This document shows positions 36,245-44,476 of a DNA stretch of 64,000 nt, piece after piece. The translations under genes were made by a program, and so were the position numbers. The DNA lies in contig JAMPAC010000001.1 of assembly GCA_023667395.1 (NCBI GenBank), forward strand, positions 322,758 to 386,757, in the 5' to 3' direction. The notes beneath the pieces are model-generated. The model had not been told where the DNA came from. It did no database searches and worked only from the letters and a program-made list of their open reading frames with translations. Position 1 is the first letter of the stretch, and each line of letters opens with the position of its first letter. Source of the stretch: Blautia sp. Its GTDB lineage: Bacteria; Bacillota; Clostridia; Lachnospirales; Lachnospiraceae.

Positions 36245-37579
36245 TTACTTTGTTATCTTCTTATTCTGGACCAGCCACTTTTCCACAAGGGGATGCAGGT
36301 CGCACCACTTTGTTCCATTATATTCCATGACCGCTCCGATTTGCAACAGCGTGGTGATCTCCTCCGATGAGGAAACATATTTTTCACCCCTGTAGATTTC
36401 CTGCATCTTGCCGATCAGTTCTTCCCCGTACCTGCCATTGATGTCAGACTCCAAAACCTCCAGCGCCTTTTTCGCATCGGACAGTTCTATACGGGCGGAC
36501 TTCCTCAGCCTCGCCCGTAAAGCCGCATCGCAGATACACCGGAATAAATCCCTCAGATAACCGCCTGTATCCGTGATCAGTTCGTCCAAAGCGTCCTCCG
36601 CAAACAACGACAGATCCGCCCGCTTTTTCACAATACTTTTTAAGGTTTCTTTCCCTTCCGTATAATCTTTCGCATATGCTCCGTTCTGCCAGCTGCGCAG
36701 CTTTATCATGGGCAGCTTCGCGGGATTGGGGAACCATATCTGGATATCCTTATACTCCGGCGTATATGACAACGATATGGGGAACGTAACCAGCAAATGG
36801 ATCTGCAGGCTCTGGAAACGGGAACCGTTCTCCATGAATATCTTCCTCGCCTGTTCCAGGGGAATCTTATCCAGACCGTCCAGTATCACAAACGGAATAT
36901 CCGGCCTGCGGGACGCTGAAAGCTGGCTTCTGATCTCCTCGATCACCTCCCTGATCTGGGCGATCAGTTCACTGCTGCGCGGTTCCACCCTGGTCCGGAT
37001 GACTTTCTTGGACTCCGCACTGTTTTTCAATATGGCGCGCACCCCCGCCAGCAGTTTGGCAACTTTCCTCACTCCCGCCTCCACCTGAACGCTTCCGGAA
37101 ATTTCTGTTTCCGCCTGCATGGAGATCGTCTGGCTCAGTTCAATGTCTGTATTCCAGTAATTTTCTATATTTTGGGCAATCCTCTCACTGATCTTCAGAT
37201 GATTTTCACAGGCCTGCAGCACAAGCAGATCCAGAATATACAGCAGCACATCCGTATACTCGATATCCCCGGAATCCAGATCGATGTCGCATCTGCCAAA
37301 ACAGGTCAGGAATCCTTTTTCCAACGCTGCATGCTTCAGGCGGTAGAGTTCCGTGGTCTTCCCCACTCCGGCGTGGCCCACAAACAGTTTGTGTATCAGG
37401 GAATTATGGGAATCCTCCAGCAGCAGTTCCATTTTTTCCACAAAGCCGGAATAGATATCCCCGGTTCTGGCCTCTGTCACATCCTGATAATAAGATTCTA
37501 TTTCCTCCATCTCCTGCAAAGGATTCGGATTGAACGCATCCTGAATCTCAGACAGTTTCACTGCTTTTAAATAAAGCAT
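36245..37579 (-). CDS. P-loop NTPase (AAA/STAND-like) paired with the TPR protein
   Basis: 444 residues. Walker A VGHAGVGKTTEL at about 67-78; Walker B FVILDGLDKI at about 232; sensor-like LHLLVTFPISL after it; a C-terminal helical and winged-helix-like region (about 335-440) ending with YNGTKWCDLHPLVEKWL. A coiled, Glu-rich stretch (about 165-225) separates the Walker motifs. The layout is that of ORC/STAND-type signalling ATPases, often seen in bacterial conflict systems. ATG behind CGGAGGTATAT. The TPR gene follows by 16 bases. Confidence 0.82.
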   Translation of the reverse strand: MLYLKAVKLSEIQDAFNPNPLQEMEEIESYYQDVTEARTGDIYSGFVEKMELLLEDSHNSLIHKLFVGHAGVGKTTELYRLKHAALEKGFLTCFGRCDIDLDSGDIEYTDVLLYILDLLVLQACENHLKISERIAQNIENYWNTDIELSQTISMQAETEISGSVQVEAGVRKVAKLLAGVRAILKNSAESKKVIRTRVEPRSSELIAQIREVIEEIRSQLSASRRPDIPFVILDGLDKIPLEQARKIFMENGSRFQSLQIHLLVTFPISLSYTPEYKDIQIWFPNPAKLPMIKLRSWQNGAYAKDYTEGKETLKSIVKKRADLSLFAEDALDELITDTGGYLRDLFRCICDAALRARLRKSARIELSDAKKALEVLESDINGRYGEELIGKMQEIYRGEKYVSSSEEITTLLQIGAVMEYNGTKWCDLHPLVEKWLVQNKKITK

Positions 37580-37628
37580 ATATACCTCCGTTTATGGATC
37601 TGAAATATATTTTCAGTGGAGTTGTGGG

Positions 37629-38321
37629 TTACACTTTGAAACGATACCCAACGCCCCATATCGTCTCAATATACTGGGGCTTTGCGGTATCCGCCTCTAT
37701 CTTCTCGCGGATCTTCTTGATATGCACGGTCACGGTGGCAATGTCGCCGATGGAATCCATATCCCATATTTCCCGGAACAGTTCCTCCTTGGTGTACACA
37801 TGGTTGGGATTCTCCGCCAGGAATGTCAGCAGGTCGAATTCTTTTGTGGTAAAAGTCTTTTCCACGCCGTCCACATAAACCCGGCGCGCCGTCTTGTCAA
37901 TGCGGATGCCCCTGATCTCCACAATGTCATTCTGGGGCTTCTGGTTCGTGCCCACCAGCCTGTCGTACCTGGCCATATGCGCCTTGACCCTCGCCACCAA
38001 CTCGCTGGGGCTGAAAGGCTTCGTCATATAATCGTCCGCGCCCAGACCCAGCCCCCGGATCTTGTCTATGTCATCTTTCTTGGCGGATACCATGATAATG
38101 GGAATGTTCTTCTCCTCGCGGATCTTACGGCATACCTCGAAACCGTCAATTCCCGGAAGCATGAGATCCAGGATCACCAGATCATATTCTCCCGCCAGCG
38201 CGGTGGCCAGTCCCTCGTCCCCGCTGTTGCAGATATCCACCTCAAAGTCGGAAAGTTCCAGATAATCCCTCTCCAGATCCGCAATCGCAACTTCGTCCTC
38301 AATAATTAAAATCCTGCTCAT
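37629..38321 (-). CDS. OmpR-family response regulator
   Basis: 230 residues. Receiver domain: acidic pair in IIEDEVAIADLE, phosphoacceptor Asp in LVILDLMLPGIDGFE, Thr/Ser switch IIMVSAK and Lys in DYMTKPFSPSEL. C-terminal winged helix (about 130-230) with EFDLLTFLAENPNHVYTKEEL and the final VTVHIKKIREKIE...YIETIWGVGYRF. Partner of the histidine kinase 21 bases upstream. The pair is divergent from the VanT-like racemase gene, a possible target. Confidence 0.95.
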   Translation of the reverse strand: MSRILIIEDEVAIADLERDYLELSDFEVDICNSGDEGLATALAGEYDLVILDLMLPGIDGFEVCRKIREEKNIPIIMVSAKKDDIDKIRGLGLGADDYMTKPFSPSELVARVKAHMARYDRLVGTNQKPQNDIVEIRGIRIDKTARRVYVDGVEKTFTTKEFDLLTFLAENPNHVYTKEELFREIWDMDSIGDIATVTVHIKKIREKIEADTAKPQYIETIWGVGYRFKV

Positions 38322-38342
38322 TTTCCCTCAACCTTTCCTGAT

Positions 38343-39821
38343 TTAATCTTCATTTGGCAGTTCAATATATTTCCTCAATACAAAATGCATACAGGTTCCT
38401 TCGCCCTCTTTGCTGGTGGCCCAGATATAGCCGCCATGATCCTCGATGATCTTCTTTACGATGGAAAGACCGATCCCGCTGCCGCCCTGGGCGGAGTTGC
38501 GGGAGGCATCCGTTCGGTAAAACCGTTCAAATATCTTACCCAGGTCTTTCTGGGCGATCCCTTTCCCGTTATCCTCGATCTCAATACGGATGGAGTCCAG
38601 TTCGTCCAAAATGCGGATATCGATGGTTCCCTTGGGCTTATTCATGTATTTTACACTATTGCTGATGATATTATTGATCACCTTTTTCATCTGTTCGGGA
38701 TCAGCAATGACAATCGTGTCAGGCGGTATCAGGTTGGAATAATTCAACTCGATCCCTTTCTGCTCCAGATCCATTCCCACCTCTTCCAGGCAGTCCCCGA
38801 AATAGTCCGCCACATTGATCCGGTGGAAATTATAGGGGATGCGGTTATTGTCAATATTGGAGTAAACGGTAAGTTCATTGATCAGCCTGTCCATATCGTT
38901 CGCCTTATTATAGATCGTCCTGATGTACTTATCCACTTTCTCAGGCGTATCCGCCACGCCGTCCATGATGCCTTCCACATATCCCTTGATGGCGGTAATG
39001 GGCGTTTTCAGGTCATGGGAAATGTTGCTGATCAGTTCACGATTCTGCTTTTCATGTTCCTCTTTTTCCTCCGCAGACTCTTTCAGGCGCAGACGCATAT
39101 CCTCGTAATCCCGGTACAGGTCGCCGATCTCCCCTTTTTCATCCACCTGGAGGGTGTACTCGAAATTCCCCTCCTTGATCTTGCGCATGGCTACATTCAG
39201 TTCATTGATGGGGCGGAAAACGCTTCTGTATATCCAGTGGGTCAGCATCAGGCTGGTAAAGATCAAAATGATCACAATGGCCACGATCATATCCACCAGC
39301 AGGTGTCTGGAAATCAGGGCATTGGCTTTTGTCACCACAAAGGCGCTGCCCTCGCTGCCATCCGGAAAAAGAAAATTCACCTGCTTTACGAATTTGTTGA
39401 GTTCGTCAAAATAAATCCCTGCGTTCTCCGACAATTCGTTTTCGCCGTATTCCGGCAATTCGGGAAAAATTGTCTTTGCGGCCTCTTCGTCATCCGTATA
39501 ATACAGTTCTTCTCCTTTCCTGACAATGATGTAAGTGGATTTCCTTGCAATGTTGGAACTGACATTTTCCAGAAATTCCAGGTCGGCCAGCTTCGAGGAA
39601 TCCTGCTCCGCCTGCCTGCGCAGGACGAAATACGCCTTGTCCGTATTCTCCGCTATCTCCTGCATATTCTGTGTGACATCCAGATATTCAAACCTGGCGG
39701 GCAGTCCTTTCTGCACGTTCACAAGATACATTCCAATCCCGCAGAAAGCCAGCGCGGTCAGGATCAGCGGCAGCATTACGATGGTGGCAAAGGTGATATA
39801 CAATCGAGTCTTAAACTTCAT
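38343..39821 (-). CDS. sensor histidine kinase
   Basis: 492 residues. Membrane segment 1 at about 9-31 (FATIVMLPLILTALAFCGIGMYLV), an outside sensor of about 150 residues, membrane segment 2 at about 177-199 (DMIVAIVIILIFTSLMLTHW), HAMP, then HisKA with phosphoacceptor His in LISNISHDLKTPITAIKGY and HATPase with INNIISNSVKYMN, DNGKGI and GGSGIGLSIVKKI. Complete and probably active. ATG 39821 is chosen behind AAGGAG rather than the open extension to 39890. The large sensor differs from the short outside loop of VanS-A, so a role in glycopeptide sensing should not be assumed. Confidence 0.93.
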   Translation of the reverse strand: MKFKTRLYITFATIVMLPLILTALAFCGIGMYLVNVQKGLPARFEYLDVTQNMQEIAENTDKAYFVLRRQAEQDSSKLADLEFLENVSSNIARKSTYIIVRKGEELYYTDDEEAAKTIFPELPEYGENELSENAGIYFDELNKFVKQVNFLFPDGSEGSAFVVTKANALISRHLLVDMIVAIVIILIFTSLMLTHWIYRSVFRPINELNVAMRKIKEGNFEYTLQVDEKGEIGDLYRDYEDMRLRLKESAEEKEEHEKQNRELISNISHDLKTPITAIKGYVEGIMDGVADTPEKVDKYIRTIYNKANDMDRLINELTVYSNIDNNRIPYNFHRINVADYFGDCLEEVGMDLEQKGIELNYSNLIPPDTIVIADPEQMKKVINNIISNSVKYMNKPKGTIDIRILDELDSIRIEIEDNGKGIAQKDLGKIFERFYRTDASRNSAQGGSGIGLSIVKKIIEDHGGYIWATSKEGEGTCMHFVLRKYIELPNED

Positions 39822-39849
39822 AATGGACCGTCTCCTTATTCTATTAAGA

Positions 39850-39858
39850 AGTATAGCA
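39850..39858 (-). promoter_or_regulatory. extended -10 promoter for the histidine kinase operon
   Basis: Minus strand TGCTATACT (extended -10 with TATACT at 39855-39850), about 28 bases before the kinase ATG; the -35 is weak. Confidence 0.45.
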
Positions 39859-40038
39859 TATTCCTGCAATAAAAGTATAAACTTCCCCAAATTTAATCCT
39901 AAAAAAAGTGTAAACTCGCTGCCATTATGAAAATTTTAAGATTTACACAGGAAAACCTTATGGTTTTGAAAAGGAAACAGTTATACATGGAAAACGGCTC
40001 CCTGATAAAATAGCGGGAAATGATATGGAGGAAACAAA

Positions 40039-42420
40039 ATGCATACCAAAGACAATTACGGATGGCTTGACCTCTTCCGCCTGTTGGCGGCTCTGCTGGT
40101 CATTGCCATACATACCTCGCCCCTGGGCGCGTTCAGCCCGGAGGGAGATTTCTTCCTGACAAGAGTACTGGCAAGGATCGCGGTGCCGTTTTTCTTTATG
40201 GTGACGGGACAGTTTGTGGCAGGAAAATTTATTGCTGAGGAGTCTTTGATTGCCGCAGGCAACAAGCCCGGTCAACGCAGCACAGTTGGCTGTAGGCTGG
40301 CGTTTGCACGAACATTTGCAAGCGTCAATTCCCCATTAACGGATTCGTCCGGTGGACAAAAAGTTTTCTCTCGCTACTTGCGAAAGATTTCCGTTCTTTA
40401 TGCGCTCTCGATGATTTTGTATCTGCCAGTCGGCATTTATGCCGGTCACTATCAGGATATGACATTTATGTCAATTTTGAAAATGATTCTGTTCGACGGC
40501 ACTTTTTACCATCTCTGGTACTTCCCCGCCTGCCTGCTGGGTATTGTGCTGGTGTACCTGATGGGCAGGTTTCTGAAACTCCGCAGCATACTTATTGTGT
40601 CCGCCGTCCTCTACCTGATCGGCCTGCAGGGGGACAGCTACTTTGGATTGGTTCAAAAACTGCCCGCCCTGGAGGCAATATATGACTTTTTCTTCCGGAT
40701 CTGCTCCTATACCAGGAACGGCCTGTTTTTTGCGCCCTTATTCCTGGCGCTTGGCGCATGGTGCGCGAAAGGAAGCCGACGCGGAACAGCCGCACACCTG
40801 GCGATTTTCATTCTCTCATTCCTGCTGATGACCGTGGAAGCCTTTACGCTGCGCCACTTTTCCTGGCAGCGCCATGACAGCATGTATCTGATGCTGGTTC
40901 CGGTAATGATTTCCCTGTACCGTCTCCTGTTGTCTCTTCCCTGCCCCTGTGGGAAATCAGTGCGGGAAATCTGGAAACGTTTCCGCAGCGCATCCCTCTG
41001 GGTTTATATCCTGCATCCCGCTTTTATTATTGTAGTGCGGGGCGCGGCAAAAGCTTTGCACCTGATGCCGCTTCTTGTGGAAAACAGCCTGGTACATTAC
41101 CTTGCTGTGTCCGCGTTGTCCGTGTGCGCAGGGTTTGGAATCGCTTTTCTCACGAAACCCATTCATACCTTATTCTGCAATATTTTCCATGCCCACGCAA
41201 ACACTGACACATCAGGACGGCTATCCCTGCCACAGCCCTCTCCCCGGAGCCGGGCATGGATTGAACTGGATCAGGCGGCGTTGGCCCGGAATGTGGAAGT
41301 CCTGCGCTCCCTCATGCCGGAGGGCTGCCGCCTGATGCCTGCGGTGAAAGCAAACGCTTATGGGCACGGCGCAGTATGGACTGCCAGGTCATTGAACCGT
41401 CTCGGAATAGACGCTTTCTGCGTTGCCTGCCTTTCAGAGGGCATTGCCCTGCGCCGGGCAGACGTAAAAGGCGAGATCCTGATCCTGGGCTATACCGCGC
41501 CGGAGGACTTTGCGCTGCTTGCCCGCTACAGGCTGACGCAGACCATTGTGGACTATGGGTATGCGGAAAAACTGGAAAATGCAGGCATAACGCTCCATGT
41601 ACATATAGGGATCGATACGGGTATGCACCGGCTTGGTATCCGGTGCGAGGATATTGAGGACATCCTTGAGGTCTTTGAAATGAACAACCTGGTCATAGAC
41701 GGAATGTTCACCCATCTGTGCGCCTGCGATTCTCCCCTGCCGGAAAACAGGGCTTTCACCGAGCGCCAGATACAGGCATTCTACGAAGTGGCGGAAATAG
41801 TGGAAGAAAGCGGATTCCCCTGCCCGAAATTACATTTACAATCCAGTTATGGACTGTTAAACTATCCCGGACTGGATGCGGATTATGTGCGTGTCGGCAT
41901 TGCCCTTTATGGGGTTCCCAGTTCAACGGTGAACGCTGATTTTACCGGAAATATGCCCCTGGGCAGCCCTGCGGATCCTGATGGAAACACTGGCTGTTTT
42001 GAACGTCTCTCTCCCGTCCTGTCGCTGAAAGCCCGCGTGGCCTCCGTCCGAACGCTCCACGCCGGGGACTGCGCCGGATACGGTCTTGCTTTCACCGCAG
42101 AAAAGGCTATGCGGATCGCCGTGCTCTCCATCGGCTATGCGGACGGCCTGCCAAGGGAGTTGTCCTGCGGCAAGGGCCATGTGCTGCTCCAAGGTCAGGA
42201 AGCCCCCATTATCGGTATGATCTGCATGGATCAGACCCTGGTGGACATCAGCGCCATTCCCTCTGTTTCCGCCGGAGATATCGCCGTGCTCATCGGAACC
42301 TCAGGAGACAGGGAGATCACCGCCACACAGATGGCCGCCCAATGCGGCACCATAACCAACGAACTGCTGAGCCGACTGGGGGAAAGGCTGGAGAGGGTGG
42401 AGTGTATTGCAGACCCTTGA
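40039..42420 (+). CDS. vanT: VanT-like membrane-bound serine/alanine racemase
   Basis: 793 residues, a fusion of two domains. About 1-385: acyltransferase-3 type membrane domain with about 10 segments (GWLDLFRLLAALLVIAIHTS, RIAVPFFFMVTGQF, YHLWYFPACLLGIVLVYL). About 400-793: alanine-racemase fold with PLP lysine in MPAVKANAYGHG (about K437), HIGIDTGMHRLGI, RVGIALYG, GYADGLPRELS and MICMDQTLVDIS. The segment TITNELLSRLGERLE carries Asn where alanine racemases have the Tyr of TISY; that replacement is known for VanT serine racemases. No vanG or vanXY genes are adjacent. ATG behind GGAGGAAACAAA. A Ser/Gly-rich loop of about 40 residues after the third membrane segment is unusually long. Confidence 0.88.
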   Translation: MHTKDNYGWLDLFRLLAALLVIAIHTSPLGAFSPEGDFFLTRVLARIAVPFFFMVTGQFVAGKFIAEESLIAAGNKPGQRSTVGCRLAFARTFASVNSPLTDSSGGQKVFSRYLRKISVLYALSMILYLPVGIYAGHYQDMTFMSILKMILFDGTFYHLWYFPACLLGIVLVYLMGRFLKLRSILIVSAVLYLIGLQGDSYFGLVQKLPALEAIYDFFFRICSYTRNGLFFAPLFLALGAWCAKGSRRGTAAHLAIFILSFLLMTVEAFTLRHFSWQRHDSMYLMLVPVMISLYRLLLSLPCPCGKSVREIWKRFRSASLWVYILHPAFIIVVRGAAKALHLMPLLVENSLVHYLAVSALSVCAGFGIAFLTKPIHTLFCNIFHAHANTDTSGRLSLPQPSPRSRAWIELDQAALARNVEVLRSLMPEGCRLMPAVKANAYGHGAVWTARSLNRLGIDAFCVACLSEGIALRRADVKGEILILGYTAPEDFALLARYRLTQTIVDYGYAEKLENAGITLHVHIGIDTGMHRLGIRCEDIEDILEVFEMNNLVIDGMFTHLCACDSPLPENRAFTERQIQAFYEVAEIVEESGFPCPKLHLQSSYGLLNYPGLDADYVRVGIALYGVPSSTVNADFTGNMPLGSPADPDGNTGCFERLSPVLSLKARVASVRTLHAGDCAGYGLAFTAEKAMRIAVLSIGYADGLPRELSCGKGHVLLQGQEAPIIGMICMDQTLVDISAIPSVSAGDIAVLIGTSGDREITATQMAAQCGTITNELLSRLGERLERVECIADP

Positions 42421-42430
42421 ATACCACAGT

Positions 42431-42907
42431 TCATTCTCCCTGCCGCTCGCTTTCAAATTTCATCTGAAGAATATCTTCTGCCGTTTTATCCGGATTATCT
42501 GCGATCAATTGATATAAGCCACTGATGGAAGCAGCATCCTCCTCCAGTTCCTCCGCCGTTGTCTCCAGAGACTTCCCCTTTTCAATTTTTTTCATGATCT
42601 GTTGAGTAAGGCGACGCGTACCCCCTTGAGCCAAACCGTCCAGCCACCCCTGTTCCCGTATCATTTCTTCCCGCTCAAATATCTTCATATACGCTAGCTC
42701 CACCTCCTCATCTACCCGGACTCGCAATACCATTTTATGAAGTTCCATTAAATCCTCATTGCAGGCGTTCTCCTGAACAGTATGTTCAAAATAGGTCAGA
42801 AACTGCCGTTGTATACACAAGGGGACAAGTGAGCGAACTGCCCAAGTAAAAACAGAATAATTATGTTCCTTTTCCCGATATGTTATAAATAAAATAACAT
42901 ATTTATA
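42431..42907 (-). pseudogene. remnant of an Rpn-family nuclease/transposase-like gene (C-terminal half)
   Basis: About 158 codons are coherent on the minus strand, from LYKYVILFITYREKEHNYS through VDEEVELAYMKIFEREEMIR to the charged C-terminus with ETTAEELEEDAASISGLYQL. This is the familiar C-terminal part of Rpn/PD-(D/E)XK proteins in gut clostridia. The frame stays open to 43258, but that upstream part is antisense to the PerR gene and its promoter and has no nuclease motifs. The N-terminal nuclease domain and a start codon are therefore missing. Confidence 0.7.
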
Positions 42908-42957
42908 TAATACTGTCAATATTAAAAAACCATGAATTTGAAAATAGAAAAATACTC

Positions 42958-42985
42958 TTGACATATGTAGAAAATTATATATAAT
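42958..42985 (+). promoter_or_regulatory. strong promoter of the PerR gene
   Basis: Perfect TTGACA (42958-42963), 16-base spacer, perfect TATAAT (42980-42985), 37 bases before the ATG. Confidence 0.8.
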
Positions 42986-43003
42986 ATCAGTAACAGTTAT
43001 TAT
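42981..43003. promoter_or_regulatory. dyad overlapping the perR promoter, candidate operator
   Basis: ATAATA and TATTAT arms separated by 11 bases, overlapping the -10. It resembles an AT-rich Per/Fur-type box in composition, though not in exact spacing; autoregulation is plausible. Confidence 0.45.
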
Positions 43004-43021
43004 TTTTAAAAAGGAGTGTAT

Positions 43022-43426
43022 ATGGCAGCGCTGAAATACAGCAGGCAGCGGGAAATGATCAAGGATTTTCTGATGACCAGGAAAGACCATCCTACTGCGG
43101 ATATTGTATATATGAACGTGCGGAAGCAGAATCCCAATATCAGTCTGGGAACGGTTTACCGCAATCTCACGCTTCTGGCGGATATCGGCGAGATCAGCCG
43201 CCTGCGTGTGGGGGATGGAGTTGACCATTTTGATGCCGATACTTCTCCCCATTACCACTTTGTCTGCACGGAATGCGGCGGTGTAACGGATCTGGAGATG
43301 GACAGCATCGAAAGCATCCTAGAAGTGGCCAGCGCGAGTTTTGACGGACATATTACCGGCCATGTAACTCATTTTTACGGAACCTGCGGCAACTGCACCA
43401 AAGCGCGGACGGAATCCCAGGAATGA
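43022..43426 (+). CDS. perR: Fur/PerR-family peroxide or metal regulator
   Basis: 134 residues. N-terminal winged helix (SRQREMIKDFLMT, GTVYRNLTLLADIGEISRL), metal site region DHFDADTSPHYHF (Asp/His ligands as in PerR) and two structural zinc CxxC motifs, CTECGG and CGNC. The Asp in DADTSPHYH and the following rubrerythrin gene favour PerR over Fur. ATG 43022 lies 5 bases after AAGGAG; a GTG six bases upstream is too close to the ribosome site. Confidence 0.88.
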   Translation: MAALKYSRQREMIKDFLMTRKDHPTADIVYMNVRKQNPNISLGTVYRNLTLLADIGEISRLRVGDGVDHFDADTSPHYHFVCTECGGVTDLEMDSIESILEVASASFDGHITGHVTHFYGTCGNCTKARTESQE

Positions 43427-43590
43427 AGGTCTCCGCAACAGGCAGCAGGGAATCAAACCCTCTGCTTGATTAAAATCGCCTTACACCGCAGGATCATCAT
43501 GAAACCGGAAAACACGTAATTATCCGGGGCAGCCCGACAGGCCGGCTCCGGACGGTTACGAAAATATAAAAAGAAAAGGAGATAAGTATT

Positions 43591-44175
43591 ATGAAATTTG
43601 TATGTCAGGTATGCGGTTATGTTCACGAGGGAGACTCAGCGCCCGCTGAATGCCCCACTTGTCACGCAGGCGCCGACAAGTTCAAGGCAGTGGAGGGCGA
43701 GCAGGTTCTTGCCGCTGAGCATGAATTCGGCGTTTACGGTGCAACCGTAAAGAACAATCCCGAGATCAGTGAAGAGGACAAGAAGTACATCTTCGAGCAG
43801 CTGAAAGCAAACTTCAACGGCGAGTGCTCCGAGGTTGGCATGTACCTCTGCATGGCCCGCATCGCTCACCGCGAGGGATATCCCGAGATCGGTCTCTACT
43901 GGGAGAAAGCCGCTTATGAAGAGGCTGAACATGCCGCTAAGTTCGCGGAATTGTTGGGCTCCGACCTGGAGGCAAACATGACCGCTTCCACCAAGAAGAA
44001 TCTGGCGTGGAGAGTGGAATGCGAGTTCGGCGCGACCAACGGCAAGACCGATCTGGCTAAATGCGCCAAGAAGAACAATCTGGATGCGATCCATGATACC
44101 GTGCATGAAATGGCGAAGGATGAGGCGCGGCATGGCAAGGCTCTGAAAGGTCTGCTGGAGAGGTACTTCGGTTAA
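43591..44175 (+). CDS. reverse rubrerythrin (peroxide reductase)
   Basis: 194 residues. An N-terminal rubredoxin domain with CQVCGYVHEG and CPTCHAG binds one iron; a C-terminal ferritin-like four-helix bundle with ExxH motifs (NGECSEVGMYLCMARIAHRE, YEEAEHAAKFAELLG, MAKDEARHGKALKG) binds the di-iron site. This reversed domain order is the 'revRbr' form that reduces H2O2 and oxygen in clostridia. Preceded by AAAAGGAG. The upstream perR gene is its probable regulator. Frequent use of preferred codons suggests high expression. Confidence 0.95.
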   Translation: MKFVCQVCGYVHEGDSAPAECPTCHAGADKFKAVEGEQVLAAEHEFGVYGATVKNNPEISEEDKKYIFEQLKANFNGECSEVGMYLCMARIAHREGYPEIGLYWEKAAYEEAEHAAKFAELLGSDLEANMTASTKKNLAWRVECEFGATNGKTDLAKCAKKNNLDAIHDTVHEMAKDEARHGKALKGLLERYFG

Positions 44176-44201
44176 TTGAAAATGCAATAAAATCAACCTT
44201 T

Positions 44202-44238
44202 AAGGGTATGTTGGAGTAATCTGACATACCCTTATTTT
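44202..44238 (+). terminator. terminator after reverse rubrerythrin
   Basis: Perfect 10-bp stem AAGGGTATGT/ACATACCCTT with a 12-base loop, then ATTTTC. Confidence 0.85.
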
Positions 44239-44416
44239 CATTGTGCTCATATCAACACTGTTGTAACACATACCATATTCTGCTTTTCCTGCCTGGAAAA
44301 TTGCTTTCCCAAGGTTCCATTGTATCTGCCAACCGCATCCGCTATAATGAACGCATCGGATCCAAACAAGTCAATACCCCGCTGCAAGCAGCAGGATATT
44401 GACCCTCGCGGCATTC

Positions 44417-44441
44417 GCCAAATCAGCTATGCTGACTTGGC
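44417..44441 (+). promoter_or_regulatory. leader hairpin before the XRE-receiver gene
   Basis: GCCAAATCAGC-TAT-GCTGACTTGGC, a nearly perfect 11-bp stem with a 3-base loop, about 35 bases upstream of the start codon. Flanking CGCG/GCTCGCGG can extend it imperfectly. No T run, so it is not a terminator; it could be an operator or an mRNA leader structure. Confidence 0.5.
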
Positions 44442-44476
44442 TCATTGCTCGCGGAAATAAAAAGGAGGCATTTTAC

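Noticed and set aside
38385-39872. Plus-strand open frame (495 codons) opposite the histidine kinase
   Set aside because: Shadow of a complete histidine kinase with all catalytic boxes.
37629-42420. Complete vancomycin-resistance (VanG-type) cluster
   Set aside because: Only the racemase is present; no D-Ala-D-Ser ligase, no D,D-peptidase, and the kinase sensor differs from VanS.
42908-43258. N-terminal part of the long minus-strand frame next to the Rpn relic
   Set aside because: It is antisense to perR and its promoter and shows no nuclease motifs.
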